From Diploscapter coronatus (lineage: Eukaryota; Nematoda; Chromadorea; Rhabditida; Rhabditidae), in the NCBI GenBank assembly GCA_964036155.1, contig OZ038422.1, positions 36,355,201 to 36,419,200 of the forward strand: DNA of 64,000 nt, read 5' to 3'. How positions within the stretch are numbered: the first letter of the stretch is position 1; every line of letters begins with the position of its first letter. Made by a program: the position numbers and the translations under genes. The notes under the pieces were generated by a model. That model did not search any database and was not told the DNA's origin. It saw nothing but the letters and a program-made list of their open reading frames with translations. Of the stretch, positions 41,460-53,631 are shown in pieces.

Positions 41460-41990
41460 CGTAATTTTCTCGAAAATGATCTGTAATGCTTCAGGGTAAC
41501 GTCGACTAGCAGCAACAGGAAGCCGAGACAGGCAGCAGGATCGAAGGTTAGTGAAATTTTAAATCAACATGCACTAGGCTGTCTGATATTGTTAAAGTTT
41601 TGCTAGAATGCTACATTTTATCCCTATCGTGGCATGTCGTTTCATATCAAAATCTGCACGTCAACATGTGGATGAAGTTCTTGATTGTTTTTTGGAAAAG
41701 ATGAATTTTTGACTAATTGCAGCAGACTGCCATTTGAAATGAATGTATTAGGGAGCAGTTTGCTTTGCTTGTAGGAATATTTTCAGACTTTCACGGACGT
41801 CTCCAAGCAAAGAAGATCCTCTACAGCAGTCGGCAAGACGTTTAAAGATTTTTTTTTCCAAAAAGAAAGTTTTTATTGTTTTTTTCTGTGTAAATAAAAT
41901 ATTTTCATATTGTAAGATGCTGTTTTGATAATTTCGTTGTTTGCAAACAATCAAAAGAATTTCCTGACTAAGAAATTTATTAAAAAGAAA
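41460..41990 (+). other. Exon-like pieces on the plus strand
   Basis: Two stretches bounded by acceptors and donors: 41494-41548 (TSTSSNRKPRQAAGSK) and ~41787-41850 (TFTDVSKQRRSSTAVGKTFK), with AATAAA at ~41893. Both are Arg/Ser/Lys-rich. They could be the end of a short basic protein or of a non-coding transcript; the start is not identifiable. Confidence 0.25.
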
Positions 41991-42017
41991 ATTACAAACA
42001 GAAATATACATTAGAGT

Positions 42018-43266
42018 TTAAAAAAGTCGTCGTCGTGACCCCTCGTTCATCTCTTCTTTGTCGCTCCGCTGCTGTTGTCGAATTCTGAAATAATTCGGTG
42101 AAAATAATAAAATTATGGTGTGGACGATCTTTTCAATCATTATTATACAATTTTCGAGAATGTTTATGAAATGTTCAGTTTTTGGTTTTAATGACAGCAA
42201 ACTCCACTCAAATTTCATTCTTCAACAAATGAAAGGTCTTCATTTCCATTTGTGATCATTAAGGATTAAAAATTTCTTCCGAAAAAATCATAAGTGGACT
42301 CACATTTTCATCTTCTAATCGATCGACTGCTCCACCCAGCTTGACTGTCTCCCTCTGCTGCTGCTGCTGCTCTGAAAATAATCTTGGAAAATTAACAAAA
42401 TTTCAGCAGTGAATCTGAAAAAATCGTAAAATTCCATTTCAAGTGTAAAATCATGCATTTACATTGAAAAAGTTGAACGGGTTGATAAACGTGCAAGTGC
42501 ATGTTCTAGCTCGTGATTCAGAATAATTATTTCAAGCAGAAAGAATTTCTAGAAATAAAAACAATGAAATTAAATAAGTCATTTTCTGTGAATTATTTAC
42601 TGACCTTCTCCGAGCAGGTGGCCGCACTTCCGTGGTCGTCGTCGCGGCATCTGAAGACCTGAAGTTCGAGGGATGATTATCGAGGATTTAGAAGTCGAAA
42701 AAACAAAAATACATAGAAAAATTAACCTGAAAATCGACGAAATCCCTTTGAAACGAGAAGTTGCAATGCCCCCGCACGCTTATGCATTGAGATGCATTAG
42801 GCTCCGCCCCTCCACGCGTTCCCTTACAAACTCTGTTCATTTTGACTGTTACAAATTTGCATTTTTCGGGTTTTAAGTATTTTTTTGATTTTTTTTATTA
42901 TTGCCATCGTCTAAGGTACTTTGCCATGGACGTTTTCATACCCAACTCGACTACCATACTTTTAATCCCGAAACCCACTTGGGGACTCTAAGTTGAATGC
43001 AAAAAATAGCATGGAAAACTTCAGAAAATTAGCATAGATCTAGAAAAATGGACGGTCATGTAGGACATGAGTACGCGCATAAAAATATTATATGATAAAA
43101 ATCACTTACCGACATGCCCAGTGGGAGGGGAGGATGAGCCGGCATTCTCGCGCCGGGTGGTTCGGTGTGGCTGGGTGGGTGGCCAGTATGGTGCCATCGT
43201 TGGGCGCATTCCCAGCACTCTCCTCGGTGCCGGTCCCGGTGCAGGCTGGTTGCGAGTTTGGTCCAT
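42018..43266 (-). CDS. Putative Pro/Arg/Gln-rich small protein
   Basis: Exon 1 from ATG 43266 encodes MDQTRNQPAPGPAPRRVLGM and YWPPTQPHRTTRRENAGSSS up to a GTAAG donor at ~43113. Exon 2 (~42650-42605) follows a TCTTCAG. Exon 3 (~42375-42308) follows TTTTCAG and ends at GTGAGT. Exon 4 (~42073-42018) encodes RQQQRSDKEEMNEGSRRRLF, TAA. Joining exon 1 to exon 2 in phase gives DAATTTTEVRPPARR, then a stop in exon 3. Starting instead at an ATG at the head of exon 2 (MPRRRPRKCGHLLGE) keeps exon 3 open (EQQQQQRETVKLGGAVDRLE) and reaches the exon 4 stop. Two products, or two overlapping genes, are possible. No domain recognised. Confidence 0.4.
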
Positions 43267-43464
43267 CTGAAAGCTACTCTAATAATTTTGTCTCGAAGAA
43301 ATTATCGTAATCGTTAAAGTTATTCCAATATAGGAACAGAATGAGAGAGTGTGTATATGTGAGAAAGAGTTAAGAGGAAAGAAAGTTTAAGAGAAAGTCC
43401 AGGAGAAAGAGGGAGGCGGAGATAATTGCAAATAAGGTCATACAATAGAGGTGAGAAATTTGAT

Positions 43465-44300
43465 GGAAAAAAAGCTCGTTCAAATCAGCAAAATTGACTG
43501 GGATAATAAAGCAAAATGTAGAAATGGATTGGGTTTCGGCCTTTGCATGCATTAAACGCGTGCAGACTGATGGAAGGAGAGCTCGTTCAAATCAGCTAAA
43601 TTGACTGGGATAATAAAGCAAAATGTAGGAAATGGATTGGGTTTCGGCCTTTGCATGCATTAAACGCGTGCAGACTGATGGAAGGAGAGCTCGTTCAAAT
43701 CAGCTAAATTGACTGGAATAATAAAGCAAAATGTAGAAATGGATTGGGTTTCGGCCTTTGCATGCATTAAACGCGTGCAGACTGATGGAAGGAGAGCTCG
43801 TTCAAATCAGCAAAATTGACTGGGATAATAAAGCAAAATGTAGAAATGGATTGGGTTTCGGCCTTTGCATGCATTAAACGCGTGCAGACTGATGGAAGGA
43901 GAGCTCGTTCAAATCAGCTAAATTGACTGGGATAATAAAGCAAAATGTAGAAATGGATTGGGTTTCGGCCTTTGCATGCATTAAACGCGTGCAGACTGAT
44001 GGAAGGAGAGCTCGTTCAAATCAGCTAAATTGACTGGGATAATAAAGCAAAATGTAGAAATGGATTGGGTTTCGGCCTTTGCATGCATTAAACGCGTGCA
44101 GACTGATGGAAGGAGAGCTCGTTCAAATCAGCTAAATTGACTGGGATAATAAAGCAAAATGTAGAAATGGATTGGGTTTCGGCCTTTGCATGCATTAAAC
44201 GCGTGCAGACTGATGGAAGGAGAGCTCGTTCAAATCAGCTAAATTGACTGGGATAATAAAGCAAAATGTAGAAATGGATTGGGTTTCGGCCTTTGCATAC
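43465..44300. repeat. 107-bp satellite array, about eight copies
   Basis: The unit runs GAGCTCGTTCAAATCAGCTA, AATTGACTGGGATAATAAAG, CAAAATGTAGAAATGGATTG, GGTTTCGGCCTTTGCATGCA, TTAAACGCGTGCAGACTGAT, GGAAG. The GCTCGTT landmark recurs at about 43473, 43581, 43689, 43796, 43903, 44010, 44117 and 44224, a spacing of 107-108 bp. Copies are almost identical (AGCTAAATT versus AGCAAAATT and a single extra A are the main variants). The last copy breaks at TTTGCATACAATCAGG. Each unit contains AATAAAG and the palindrome TGCATGCA. Confidence 0.95.
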
Positions 44301-45457
44301 AATCAGGGGTAAGACCTAAATGAATTTTATTATAGTAAAACAATAAATTACAATAGTAAAACTTTTAACCATCACAGTTAAACATGTTACTATCATAGTT
44401 AATTTTAACTACCTCTTTTACTAACATGCTTAATTATTTCAATTACCGTAATCACATGATAATTATTTCAATTTTTTGCTACTGTCGATCACTATGGATC
44501 ATTTGCTACAACACTAGGTAAAAATTTCGCTGAGTTTCATCTCCAGAACGTCAGATCGATGTTTAACTGTCGTAGTTAAACTTGTTTGAATCCCACCCCA
44601 GATTTTGCAAATAATTTCTCCAGCTTTTCGTTAAAACAAACAAGGAAAATTTACATAACTAAAAGTGAAGACTAATTGTTTTTTCTCTAAATTCTCTACT
44701 CCTAGCTTCACACGCTATCTCGCTCCCTATACAATGGGTGAGTGTCATTTCCCCCACTTTTTTTTCGTGAAAATAGTATGGCGTTAGAGAACAAAAATTG
44801 GGGGAGTCGAGCCGGAGCCTGAAACCCCATTCGATTTGGCTCAGAAATAAAAAGGTTATGAGTTTTTCCCGAGGTCGGATCAGTCAAAACTTCAAGCTAC
44901 CGTAATCCTGCATACAATAATTTTTATGAAAAACAAACCACGTCATGATGATCAGCGTGAAAAACTGAACAATATATGTGAAAATCAGCCAAATCGACAA
45001 ACCCCTGGAAACATCGACTTTGAATAATTCTGACATCCACTCTTAAATTTCGTTTTATTTAAATATTATATTCTGATATTATATCCTTTCTGCTCTATTT
45101 CGTTTATATGTTTATATTCGATAGCATCTCCATTATTTTCTTCATGAGCAAACGATATGCAAAGAAAGGAAAGCATAACACATCGTCTTCAATTTTTGTT
45201 AATAAAATGTTTACTCATTTTCGGCGAGGTGAATCCTCACAATACTTTATCATATTATAGTTCGTACTCAAAATGCCGACTCTGACGACAACTTTCGCTC
45301 GTTACTTTATTTCCCCTTACTTATGCTCCTATTTTCTCCCGATTCAACTTCGAAATTAAAGAAAAATTCTAATAATAAATTTTATCTTATGAAAATTTCA
45401 ATTGCTCTTCTACAAATCTTCGAAGAAAATGTTAATCTTCATCAATTCAGCTGGCAA
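44301..45457. repeat. Intergenic region with a dispersed-repeat copy
   Basis: 44763-45065 contains the repeat also found at 23990-24220. It is preceded by TTTTTTCGTGAAAATAGTATG, GCGTTAGAGAACAAAAATTG and GTCGAGCCGGAGCC (~44761-44819), which recurs inverted at 54362-54422. 44330-44600 has GTAAAAC/TTAACT phrases (for example AACAATAAATTACAATAGTA) but no gene. The segment just before 45458 is the 5' flank of the Q-rich gene. Confidence 0.65.
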
Positions 45458-47289
45458 ATGCATTCCAATCATAAACCCGACAACCGGGTGCACTACCCCA
45501 TTGGCCCCCAAACAATGACGTCTCAACAATATCAAGTGCAGTCGTTGAATCTTCATACTACGACGATGCAACAGCAACATTCAGCTCCGAGCCTACCCCA
45601 GAATGGATATTATGAATATCCTGCATTCCAGTCAAATGGAATCAGCACGATGGGTCACTCGGTAGGATTCTTGTAGAAAGTTCATCGCTTCAACTTCTTC
45701 ATATTATCTAATAGTTTGTCGATTATTCTTTTAAAATTTCCTTGAACTGACGTAAAATTAAGCATTCTTGCCTATTTTCCGGCATAGTCCACCTTTTGCC
45801 GCATTATACTTACATCTAATTGCTGAATCGCACCAGTATACGCATTGAATGTTTTTAAATCGCCAAACTGTAGGTGTAAGAGTCCGAATGCGAGCAAGGC
45901 AAACAAGTATCCTCTTTACTTTGGCTGATATTAGACACAACACGCTAGTCGAATATCAAAATGTATATGCGACTACAGAAGAGGTTTTTTCTTAAATCTT
46001 CTTACTATCTCATTCTGAAGGATTTGTAAATAGTCATCATGAAGAGGATCTTTTTTCGAGATAATCTTCAGTAAATGACTCTAAAATTGCAGTATCCGCT
46101 CCAAACCTTTAGCACACCACCAGTGCCACAAGGATTCGCTTCAAATCAAGAGTGTGCGACTCTACTGTCGACTTCGACAGGATCCATGCCTCCTGCTAAC
46201 GTTAATCCCAGATATATGGCGACTCAGCCGAATTGTGCTCAACCTGAGCAGCCGCCGACACAGTTTCCTCAACAATCAGAGACCGATCTCGACACGCCGA
46301 ACCTAAACGAAAACGGCGTTCAAGATATCATGAAAAATATTGCAGCAGAGGTAAAACGCTAAAATAGAACTTTAAATAAGCTAAATTTTAGACGACTCCA
46401 ATGTTACTTGAACTCGGGGATGACTTGGACGATCAGCTTTTCGGAAATTCAGATTCGGGAGATCGACCTTCAATGTCGAATCCTACATATGTGCAAGCGC
46501 AGAATGATGGTATCCAACAAATTCAACAAACAAATAAACCAAAAATTTGAGCTCAAAACTCAATTGGAACACCAAATGGAATCGTCTTGCCTCAATCTCA
46601 TCTTTCGGCTAACCACGTCATGTCTCCTCAGAATCAAATGTCCTACAACACAACTCCTCATCACAATATGCACAGTAACAATAGTGCGAATGGGCTTTCG
46701 ATCGCGCACTTAGTGCATTCGGTAAGCAAAATCCTTAAATCTTCATGGATTATCAATTTTTGCTTCAGAATTCTCCGAGTAACGGCAGCTGCGCTACGTC
46801 GAATACTCCCGGTAGCTCTCAAATGTTAGCTGGCCCGATGTCGGTCCATCAGCAGCAGCAGCAACAACAACCTGTCAATCGACCACCATCGAATAGTATG
46901 CAGCAGCAGCTGGCACGGACGCCCTCAGCTCCCAACGCTAGCGCCTTTCCGCAGCAAGTTCCATCGACTCAAATGCCAATGGCACATGTACATTCTGATC
47001 CTGTCTCGATCAATCAATTAGTCTTTGATTTAGAACGGCCCAAACATGATAGCCCAACCAAACGTTCCAATGCCTATGATGATTCCCCAACAACAGCAGC
47101 AGCAGGTTATGATCCAAGGACAGCCCGTCACGCAACCAGGGCCTAGGTACTTGTAAAATTATCGTGATCGAATCGTATAATGAAACTCCAGCTATTACCA
47201 GCCTCACCCCGGAATGTTGCCCCAAGGAATGATGACACATCCGTCGATGATCCAACATGCTCAAACCCAAGTTCAGTACCGATACTCCC

Positions 47290-47350
<61 letters not shown>

Positions 47351-48453
47351 TCAGCAGAAACGGCAATACCAGCCGCAGCAGCAACAATTCACCAATCGAT
47401 CATCGTCAGAGAGTATCCAACGGCTGGCACAGACGCCTTCAACTTCAAACGCCTTTCGACGGCAAGCTCTACCAAATCAAACGCCAATGATTCAAGTAAG
47501 CTTTGATCCTGTCTTGATGAACCAGCATCATATTACATAATCTTTACATGCTATTTCTTCCTTTTCTGCTCCCCTTCACCAGAGTTCGTGGCTGAGCCCT
47601 TTTGCAGACAGGTAGAAAAGAGGGAAATAGCAAAACTTTGATGCATTTTACAATCTTTTCTGCGAAATAGTAATTGGAAAAATAAAAAGTGCATTTTACA
47701 ATAAACTTGCAAAATGAATTACTATTGCAGAATCGCGGTAGAAAGCGTGCTACGCCTGGCGTCAAGAAGGGTCACGTCGTTAGAAGCTCGTCTCAGAAGT
47801 AGGAGAAACAAAATTCCAGGGTTAAAAGAAAATATTTCAGCATGAACAAAGACGACGTGGCAGAAGCGACTCTGCAAGAGAAGATGAAAGATGAGCTGAG
47901 AACAATAATATTACAAGTTCTCGAAGAACGCAAAGAGAAGATGAAAGATGAGCTGAGAACAATAATATTACAAGTTCTCGAGGAACGCGAAGAGAAGATG
48001 AAAGTTATGTTGGAGACTCTCAGAAAACACGAAGAGGAGAAGGAAAAGAATAAAAATCGCGCAGCTGACAATTCGAACTCGTCAGGTAGAAAATTGAAAT
48101 ATCTCTTCATCATAATATTTTCTATTGTAAATTTCTTGAATTTTACCACTTTCTAAGAAATTTGATTTAACTTAGTTACGTTATGGAAATTTTTCTAGAC
48201 TTCTTTCGTTTCAGTCGCAAAGAATTTTGTAAATTAGAAAGATAAATTTTCTAAATTTGCAGATTCCTCATCATCAGACCTAATGGGGGCGCTCGGCAAA
48301 AAGTTATTGCAATGTGCCAAAGGAACGTGTAGGGCGACGCCAGGCGCGTCGCCCACGGATCTTTATCTTTATCTTTTCCATCTCTTACATGCTGAAGGAT
48401 CGCACTCGCCCCCTCGAGACAATCGACCCACACCCTACGGCCAAGGGATGTGA
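45458..48453 (+). CDS. Gln-rich protein with C-terminal charged coiled coil
   Basis: Start ATG 45458, 8 nt after ATTCAG (probable trans-splice site). Exon 1 (to 45660) encodes MHSNHKPDNRVHYPIGPQTM. Exon 2 (46092-46350) is Pro/Gln-rich and ends NGVQDIMKNIAAE. Exon 3 (from 46392) encodes LLELGDDLDDQLFGNSDSGD; a TGA in this frame at ~46549 implies an intron, plausibly ending at TCTCCTCAG before NQMSYNTTPHHNMH. Exon 4 is Gln-rich, with a 46-nt intron removing two stops before MIAQPNVPMPMMIPQQQQQQ. Exon 5 (47192-47495) holds a ~20-residue polyGln run. Exon 6 ends SSSQ and joins through a 42-nt intron (GTAGGAG...TTTCAG) to a coiled coil with a duplicated 19-residue unit (EKMKDELRTIILQVLEER). A last exon ends at TGA 48453. 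Composition suggests a transcriptional co-regulator; no named family was recognised. Confidence 0.65.
47291..47350 (+). repeat. CAA trinucleotide microsatellite (polyGln)
   Basis: About 20 consecutive CAA codons, flanked by CAG-containing codons, inside exon 5 of the Q-rich gene. Pure CAA repeats are prone to length change. All three plus frames are open here, but only the Gln frame is continuous with the neighbouring exons. Confidence 0.9.
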
Positions 48454-50443
48454 CGCCTCGGGGCTTTCTTCTATTCCCTTTTGTATCTCTATATTCTGCT
48501 TATTTATATTTATCGTAAGCATATTCACATTATATTTATGTAACTATCCCGCCCAGTTATCCTAATTAATAAACAATATGAGAGAGTCACTGTAAGTCCA
48601 ATCAAGCACAATAAGTTAGGAAGGCACTACATGTGTAGGCTAAGGTCTCAGGGCCGCTATACACAACGAGCATGACCCAGCCTAACCCATTTACGAACGC
48701 CATAACCTGCGACCGAATGAACCGGAGTTAGGGAATGAACATGAGCAGGGGTAGTATCGTAACGGCAACCTACCCCCAGTATATGAGCCGAACACTTCTT
48801 TACCACTCATAAACAATTCTGCTTCTCCATGTTACATATGACACGCTATTTGTATGTAACAAATTTTAGCTGGTGCCCAAATCTGTCGTAAAATAGACTA
48901 AACTGGGTATCAGTTTATTTGCTGATGAACTCTAACGCGTCATATGCTCTTTTCTTGAATTCTTATCTACCTTATCTACTTTCCTTTTCATCTTTTGATA
49001 GATTAAAAAATCTGTTCATTTTCTTTTTTTTATATAGTCCCACTGTAATTTCGTTATTGATATTCAATAATTTGGTTTTTAATATTCTGAATTTTAATAA
49101 ATGATCATTTTATCTCATTTGAAGCCTTGAGTTATGGTGAAAGTACAATTAGCTTATTAAATTTCTACATAGTAACTTGGAAAATATTCTAAATTTACCC
49201 TTTGGCAGCCTAGTAACTTCGAAATAAATTTTAAATGGTAAAAGAAAAGAAAAATCTTTAAAAAAAATCATATCTAACTGCGTTATTTGATGCGTGAAAT
49301 GCATGTTCACTTTTCTAGAATGAGCAGGGAAACAAGAATAACTTTAAAGTGTATAGGGGTTCGAGCAACTGTGTTGAAATCCATGAACCTAATTGAATCT
49401 TGCCGTTTCTACATCAGCTGTACAGTCATGCAGTTTTTGCTCTCCCAACAGTTTTCACTCGCCTTACGACGCAATTATGTTTCTTCTTCCTTCCCTTCTT
49501 TGTTTGAAAGTTTTGAAGCCTTCTGTCTACCATAAAGATTTTCCACTTACAAGTCGATATCGATTGACTTTTCGCAGATTTGCAAGATTTCAGAAGTCCA
49601 GCCAATATGCAATTCATCCTTCTCATTGGTACTTTGGCTCTGAAGGTTGTCCGTCGGGGCCCCTTCGACACTCACTAATCTGCTAAGTTGTATCTTTATG
49701 TCCATAATCTTCGCGTCATCGTTCTCACGACCAGCGGGAACTAGCAATTTTCTAGAATTTCTTGAAAAAAACCACGAAAAATCACTCTTTGGCTTTGTCT
49801 TCACAGAATGGGCGGGACTTGCATTCCCTACTTTTTCACTAATAATCTCTCGCCTCCCCCCACCGCGCGCTGCTGAGCTGAAAGAGCGTGAAGAGTGAAG
49901 AAACAAAAAAAAGCGCGAAGGAGGAAAGAGGTAAAATGGTTCAAAGCGAATGCTCTCTTCCCTTTATTTTGACAGACCGTGGCAACTTGATCGACAAATC
50001 GATCATGATAATTCAAGCCTTTTTTGTGTTTTCCAGACCGATTTACTTGCATCTTTGCACTTTTTTCACCAATCACCTGTTATTCTCCGACTTTGTTTAA
50101 TTCATATCCAATTGTTGTTTACCGATTATCGTCTCAGAAGAAATTTGATATCTGAATTAGTTCTCCATAAGATTTCAATATTTCATCAAGCTTATCGTGT
50201 TTTTATGATTCCATTGAAGTGTTTTCTCATTTCAGATCGTTCAATTGTATTTTATTCTTTGCGTCGACTTACAACAAAATTCATTCTCTGGCGCAATTTT
50301 AAGAGGCAGATTTGGAAAAATAGTCAATTTTCGATTTCTTTAAATTAAAATTGATGCATTAGTACGAATTTAAACTTTATTTACCGATCGAAACATTGTA
50401 CTTGATGAGAATGCACATTCAGCTAAATTTAGTTTGAAACATC
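48454..50443. other. Intergenic region with possible retroelement remnant
   Basis: 48332-48354 (inside the last exon of the Q-rich gene) forms a 9-bp GC hairpin GGGCGACGC/GCGTCGCCC. From ~48450 (TGTGACGCCTCGGGG) to ~48850 the sequence is unlike the flanks, with AATAAACAATATGAG at ~48568 and a GC-richer stretch, reminiscent of a solo LTR, though no target duplication was found. On minus, 49700-49552 is exon-like (MDIKIQLSRLVSVEGAPTDN, then a GTAAGT donor) without a recognisable downstream exon. 49800-49930 is a GC-richer promoter-like stretch (GGGCGGGAC). Confidence 0.35.
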
Positions 50444-53400
50444 ATGAATTCACTGCAGTGGAGTGAGAAATCTACTTCTGACTCAGTCTATGGCAGAAAT
50501 ACTCCGATTTCATCCGCAAGACCATCACTTCAAGGAGAATTCGAATGCTGCATTTGCAAATTCACAGGGAACAGCATCCAGAAAATCAAGGTGCATAACT
50601 TGGCGATCGAAAAATGATTCTAAATTTTCAATGTTAGACCCATCTAATGGTGGAGCATCTTGAATATTTCCCGTGGTTATGTGGAAAGGACGGTTGTGGA
50701 GCGGTAAGATTCAGTCAGCAGAAGCTTGAAGAGCATCAGCTCGCTCATCACGGAGAAGAATGCGAGGTAGTCTTACTCGTTGAGCAGACCTGATTGAACT
50801 TTCTTTTACTAAAACTTTGAGAGGTCAGTTTCGTGCTAGAAATCGAATGAGAACATTTCCATTATCGATTCGCAAATTCTAGAACTCATTCATATTTATT
50901 CCTGGTGAGAACTGATTAGCAGAGCCCTCAGTTTCCACCTTTCCTCTTGGGTTGAGAGCTTACGGTTTTTCAAAATTGCTATTGAGCAATAATCGCGAAA
51001 AGAACGTATTTATTTCAGATGAAATACATCCCGAATCGTGAGAAGCATAACGAATTAAAGAGATATCTGGAAGCTGTCAAACATGGGCTGAAAGTGAGTC
51101 AAGTTCAGCCTGAGGCGCTTATGGTCAATCAAATGTCTGCTACTGGACCTCACTTTGCTACTTCTAACCTTTCATCTTCAACCAACCCAAGTTATGAGCA
51201 GCCGGTTCAGAGATCGATTATCGATTTCAAGGTATTAGCTCAAAAATGAAAATAGGTTAAGAAATTTTTCAGGAGTCCGAATCTGATGACGACTGTGTGA
51301 TTGTTCATGTGCAGCCATACAATCCCAACGAGCCCAGAAAGCCAAGACGATCTTCTGCGGCATCAGCAATTGAAAACAATCACGAGAACGGTTAACTTTT
51401 TAATTAAAATGTCATCGAATCTTTGGTTTCAGCTTCAACTGAACGCAGAATTTTTGGTGAACATGTTGTTGAGGAATCGACTGTTCCAACAGTGGGTTCT
51501 CCAAAGAACTCACTTCCAACTATTGCCCCAATTCATTCGTCTTCTCCTGTTCACGCATCTACGCCTGCGGTTCAAGCTGTTGTGAATAGGGGTTTTATTT
51601 CGGTTCCCAATCAGTCTCCTAGTGAGAGGTACTATTTGACATCGGGATGGTGAGTCATAATTTTATTGCATTGCAAAAATGTATACTTTTTAATTTTGGA
51701 GAAGTTCACCAAAATCTTCCCCGTCTGAAAATGAAACTCCAAAAAATTTATATTAAAGTGAAGAAACTAAACGCAAAATCCAAAATTGTCAAGAAAATTC
51801 TCACGAAGAATATTCAATCGGAGTAAAATAATATTTAAAATTTTTCAGTTCAATTTTTCTTCAGGGAAATAATTTACATAGAATGCGGGATGTGCGGGAA
51901 GAAAATTGTAGATTTCTATAACAACAAGAGATCGCACGTTTTAACTCATCTTTCACGGGAAGAGAATGTAACGTTTACGCATGCTTTGAGAAATTTACAA
52001 TGATTTATTTCAGCTTTCGGTTTTCTCCTGTACTTTTCCTGGTTGCAAAATGAGATCGAACGTAGAACATGAAATCATTCGTCATGTTCAGACTCAGCAC
52101 AACTCAAGCCAGGAAACTTGGGTTAAGAGGCATGGCATTTCCGAATTCTCTGATAAAATTGAGGTAAATTTGACTTGCAGTGATGTTAGGAGTCGACTGT
52201 ACTCGGTATCGATTTCAAGTTCGAGGCAAAGTCGAGCCATCCTTTTCGAAATTTCCCCACGAATACGATGGGATTGATTATAAAAATTCGGACCCCAGAA
52301 AACCTACTTTTTTGGTTATTTTAATGAAGAAATTGCATTTTTCTTCGTTCTGTCCAATAGAAAATCTACGCAAATTTTCACACGTCTGTCTCAAGTCCTT
52401 TTTCCAATCTTATATGTATGTAAAACTTCCTGATGCAACTGTTTCATTGTTTAGGCTATGATGGAATTGTGTTTTGGAGACGAAAATGAGAACGTTGCTG
52501 TATCTCCCTCGAAAATCACGTCTCATGTAGACGATAAGCGGAACCCTGAAACACAAATTGAAGCAGCCGAGCCGAAACGTAGACGTTGTCAGCCACGGGA
52601 TGAGGATAACATTTCGATTGACCCAAATTCAAGAACGCCGATTTGGTTGTTCTGTCACGAATGCAACAACATGAGCATTCGCGTTTACATCTATCCTCCT
52701 ACGAGATACATGGAAAGCCTACTTCTACATATAGAGAAACACATGGCACTGATCTATTCAAAGGTATTAAATACATTACCGGTGCACAAACTTCGACTTT
52801 AAACATTTTAGCAATTGTTGAATACTCTAAAATCGACTTCAAGATGTTCTAAAATGAATCTTTGAACTTTGAAAATTTTCAAATTAAGCACTTCATGCAC
52901 CATTGATACGCAGATTTATATCAGAAAATTCGGAATGAAAATGAAATTTCAGGCCAGATACGCATGTTCGAAATGCGACTTTACTAGCAAATATAGAGTT
53001 GGGATAGTCCGACACAACAAAAGCAGCCACAACCTTGAAGCACAAATCGATGATCGCATAATGGTAAGCTCTTGCAGAATTTTTGAAAAGACAACGGCTA
53101 CCGTACTTGGGAAAATAAGAAGAATAGCGATTTTTTTGCCAAATATTTACGGGAGTCTCAGCAAGAAACTACGAAAAATTAAAAAAAAAAAAAAGACGCA
53201 AAGGGGAGATTAACGATATCGTATCAAACCAAAATTTATGGCATAAATAAAGATTATTGTTCAATCTAGTAATCCCGATCAAACTTGATAGGCTTCCATT
53301 TATAGACCTGGACATTGGACGAGATCCGAGACGTATCGTTCAGATGTTTCAAGCAAAGCAATTTGATCGAAAACCACATGCCAGTCGCATGGAAAATGAA

Positions 53401-53631
53401 GAATGAGAAATTGATGATGGATCAAAATGTAGTTTTCGACTTAATTTTCATTAAATTGAATTTTTGAATTCTTAAATTTAGTCTATCCAGATAATTGATC
53501 CAAATCTACTCACGATGTGTCGAGCTAGCATGGAACAACAGGATTATGAAGAAATGGAGGACGACAGAACCCCTCAAGTCGATGTGGAAAATGATGAATC
53601 CGACGACGGGGAAGAGTTTTATCGAATCTAA
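50444..53631 (+). CDS. Multi-C2H2 zinc finger protein
   Basis: Start ATG 50444 (MNSLQWSEKSTSDSVYGRNT), in frame with the first finger. Phase-consistent exons: 50444-50591, 50638-50766, 51019-51231, 51273-51391 and 51432-51647, then onward. Fingers or finger-like units: ECCICKFTG...HLMVEH (~50560-50660), CGKDGCGAVRFSQQKLEEHQ plus LAHH (~50680-50750), CGMCGKKIVDFYNNKRSH plus VLTH (~51890), CTFPGCKMRSNVEHEIIRHV plus QTQH (~52030), FCHECNNMSIRVYI...HIEKH (~52650) and the classical CSKCDFTSKYRVGIVRHNKS plus SH (~52960). Between them are acidic and Pro/Ser-rich linkers (ESESDDDCVIVHVQPYNPNE) and a basic patch AEPKRRRCQPRDED. The end is acidic (DVENDESDDGEEFYRI, TAA 53631). Probably a nuclear DNA- or RNA-binding regulator; no orthologue was recognised. 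Confidence 0.75.

Noticed and set aside
47010..47387. Leucine-rich open frame on the minus strand over the CAA repeat
   Set aside because: It is the complement of a CAA microsatellite. The plus-strand Gln frame joins neighbouring exons in phase and explains the region.
49547..49906. A 119-codon minus-strand gene (MFLHSSRSFSSAARGG...)
   Set aside because: The first half covers a GC-richer promoter-like stretch and has no family resemblance. Only 49700-49552 looks exon-like, and no partner exon was found, so it is noted but not called.
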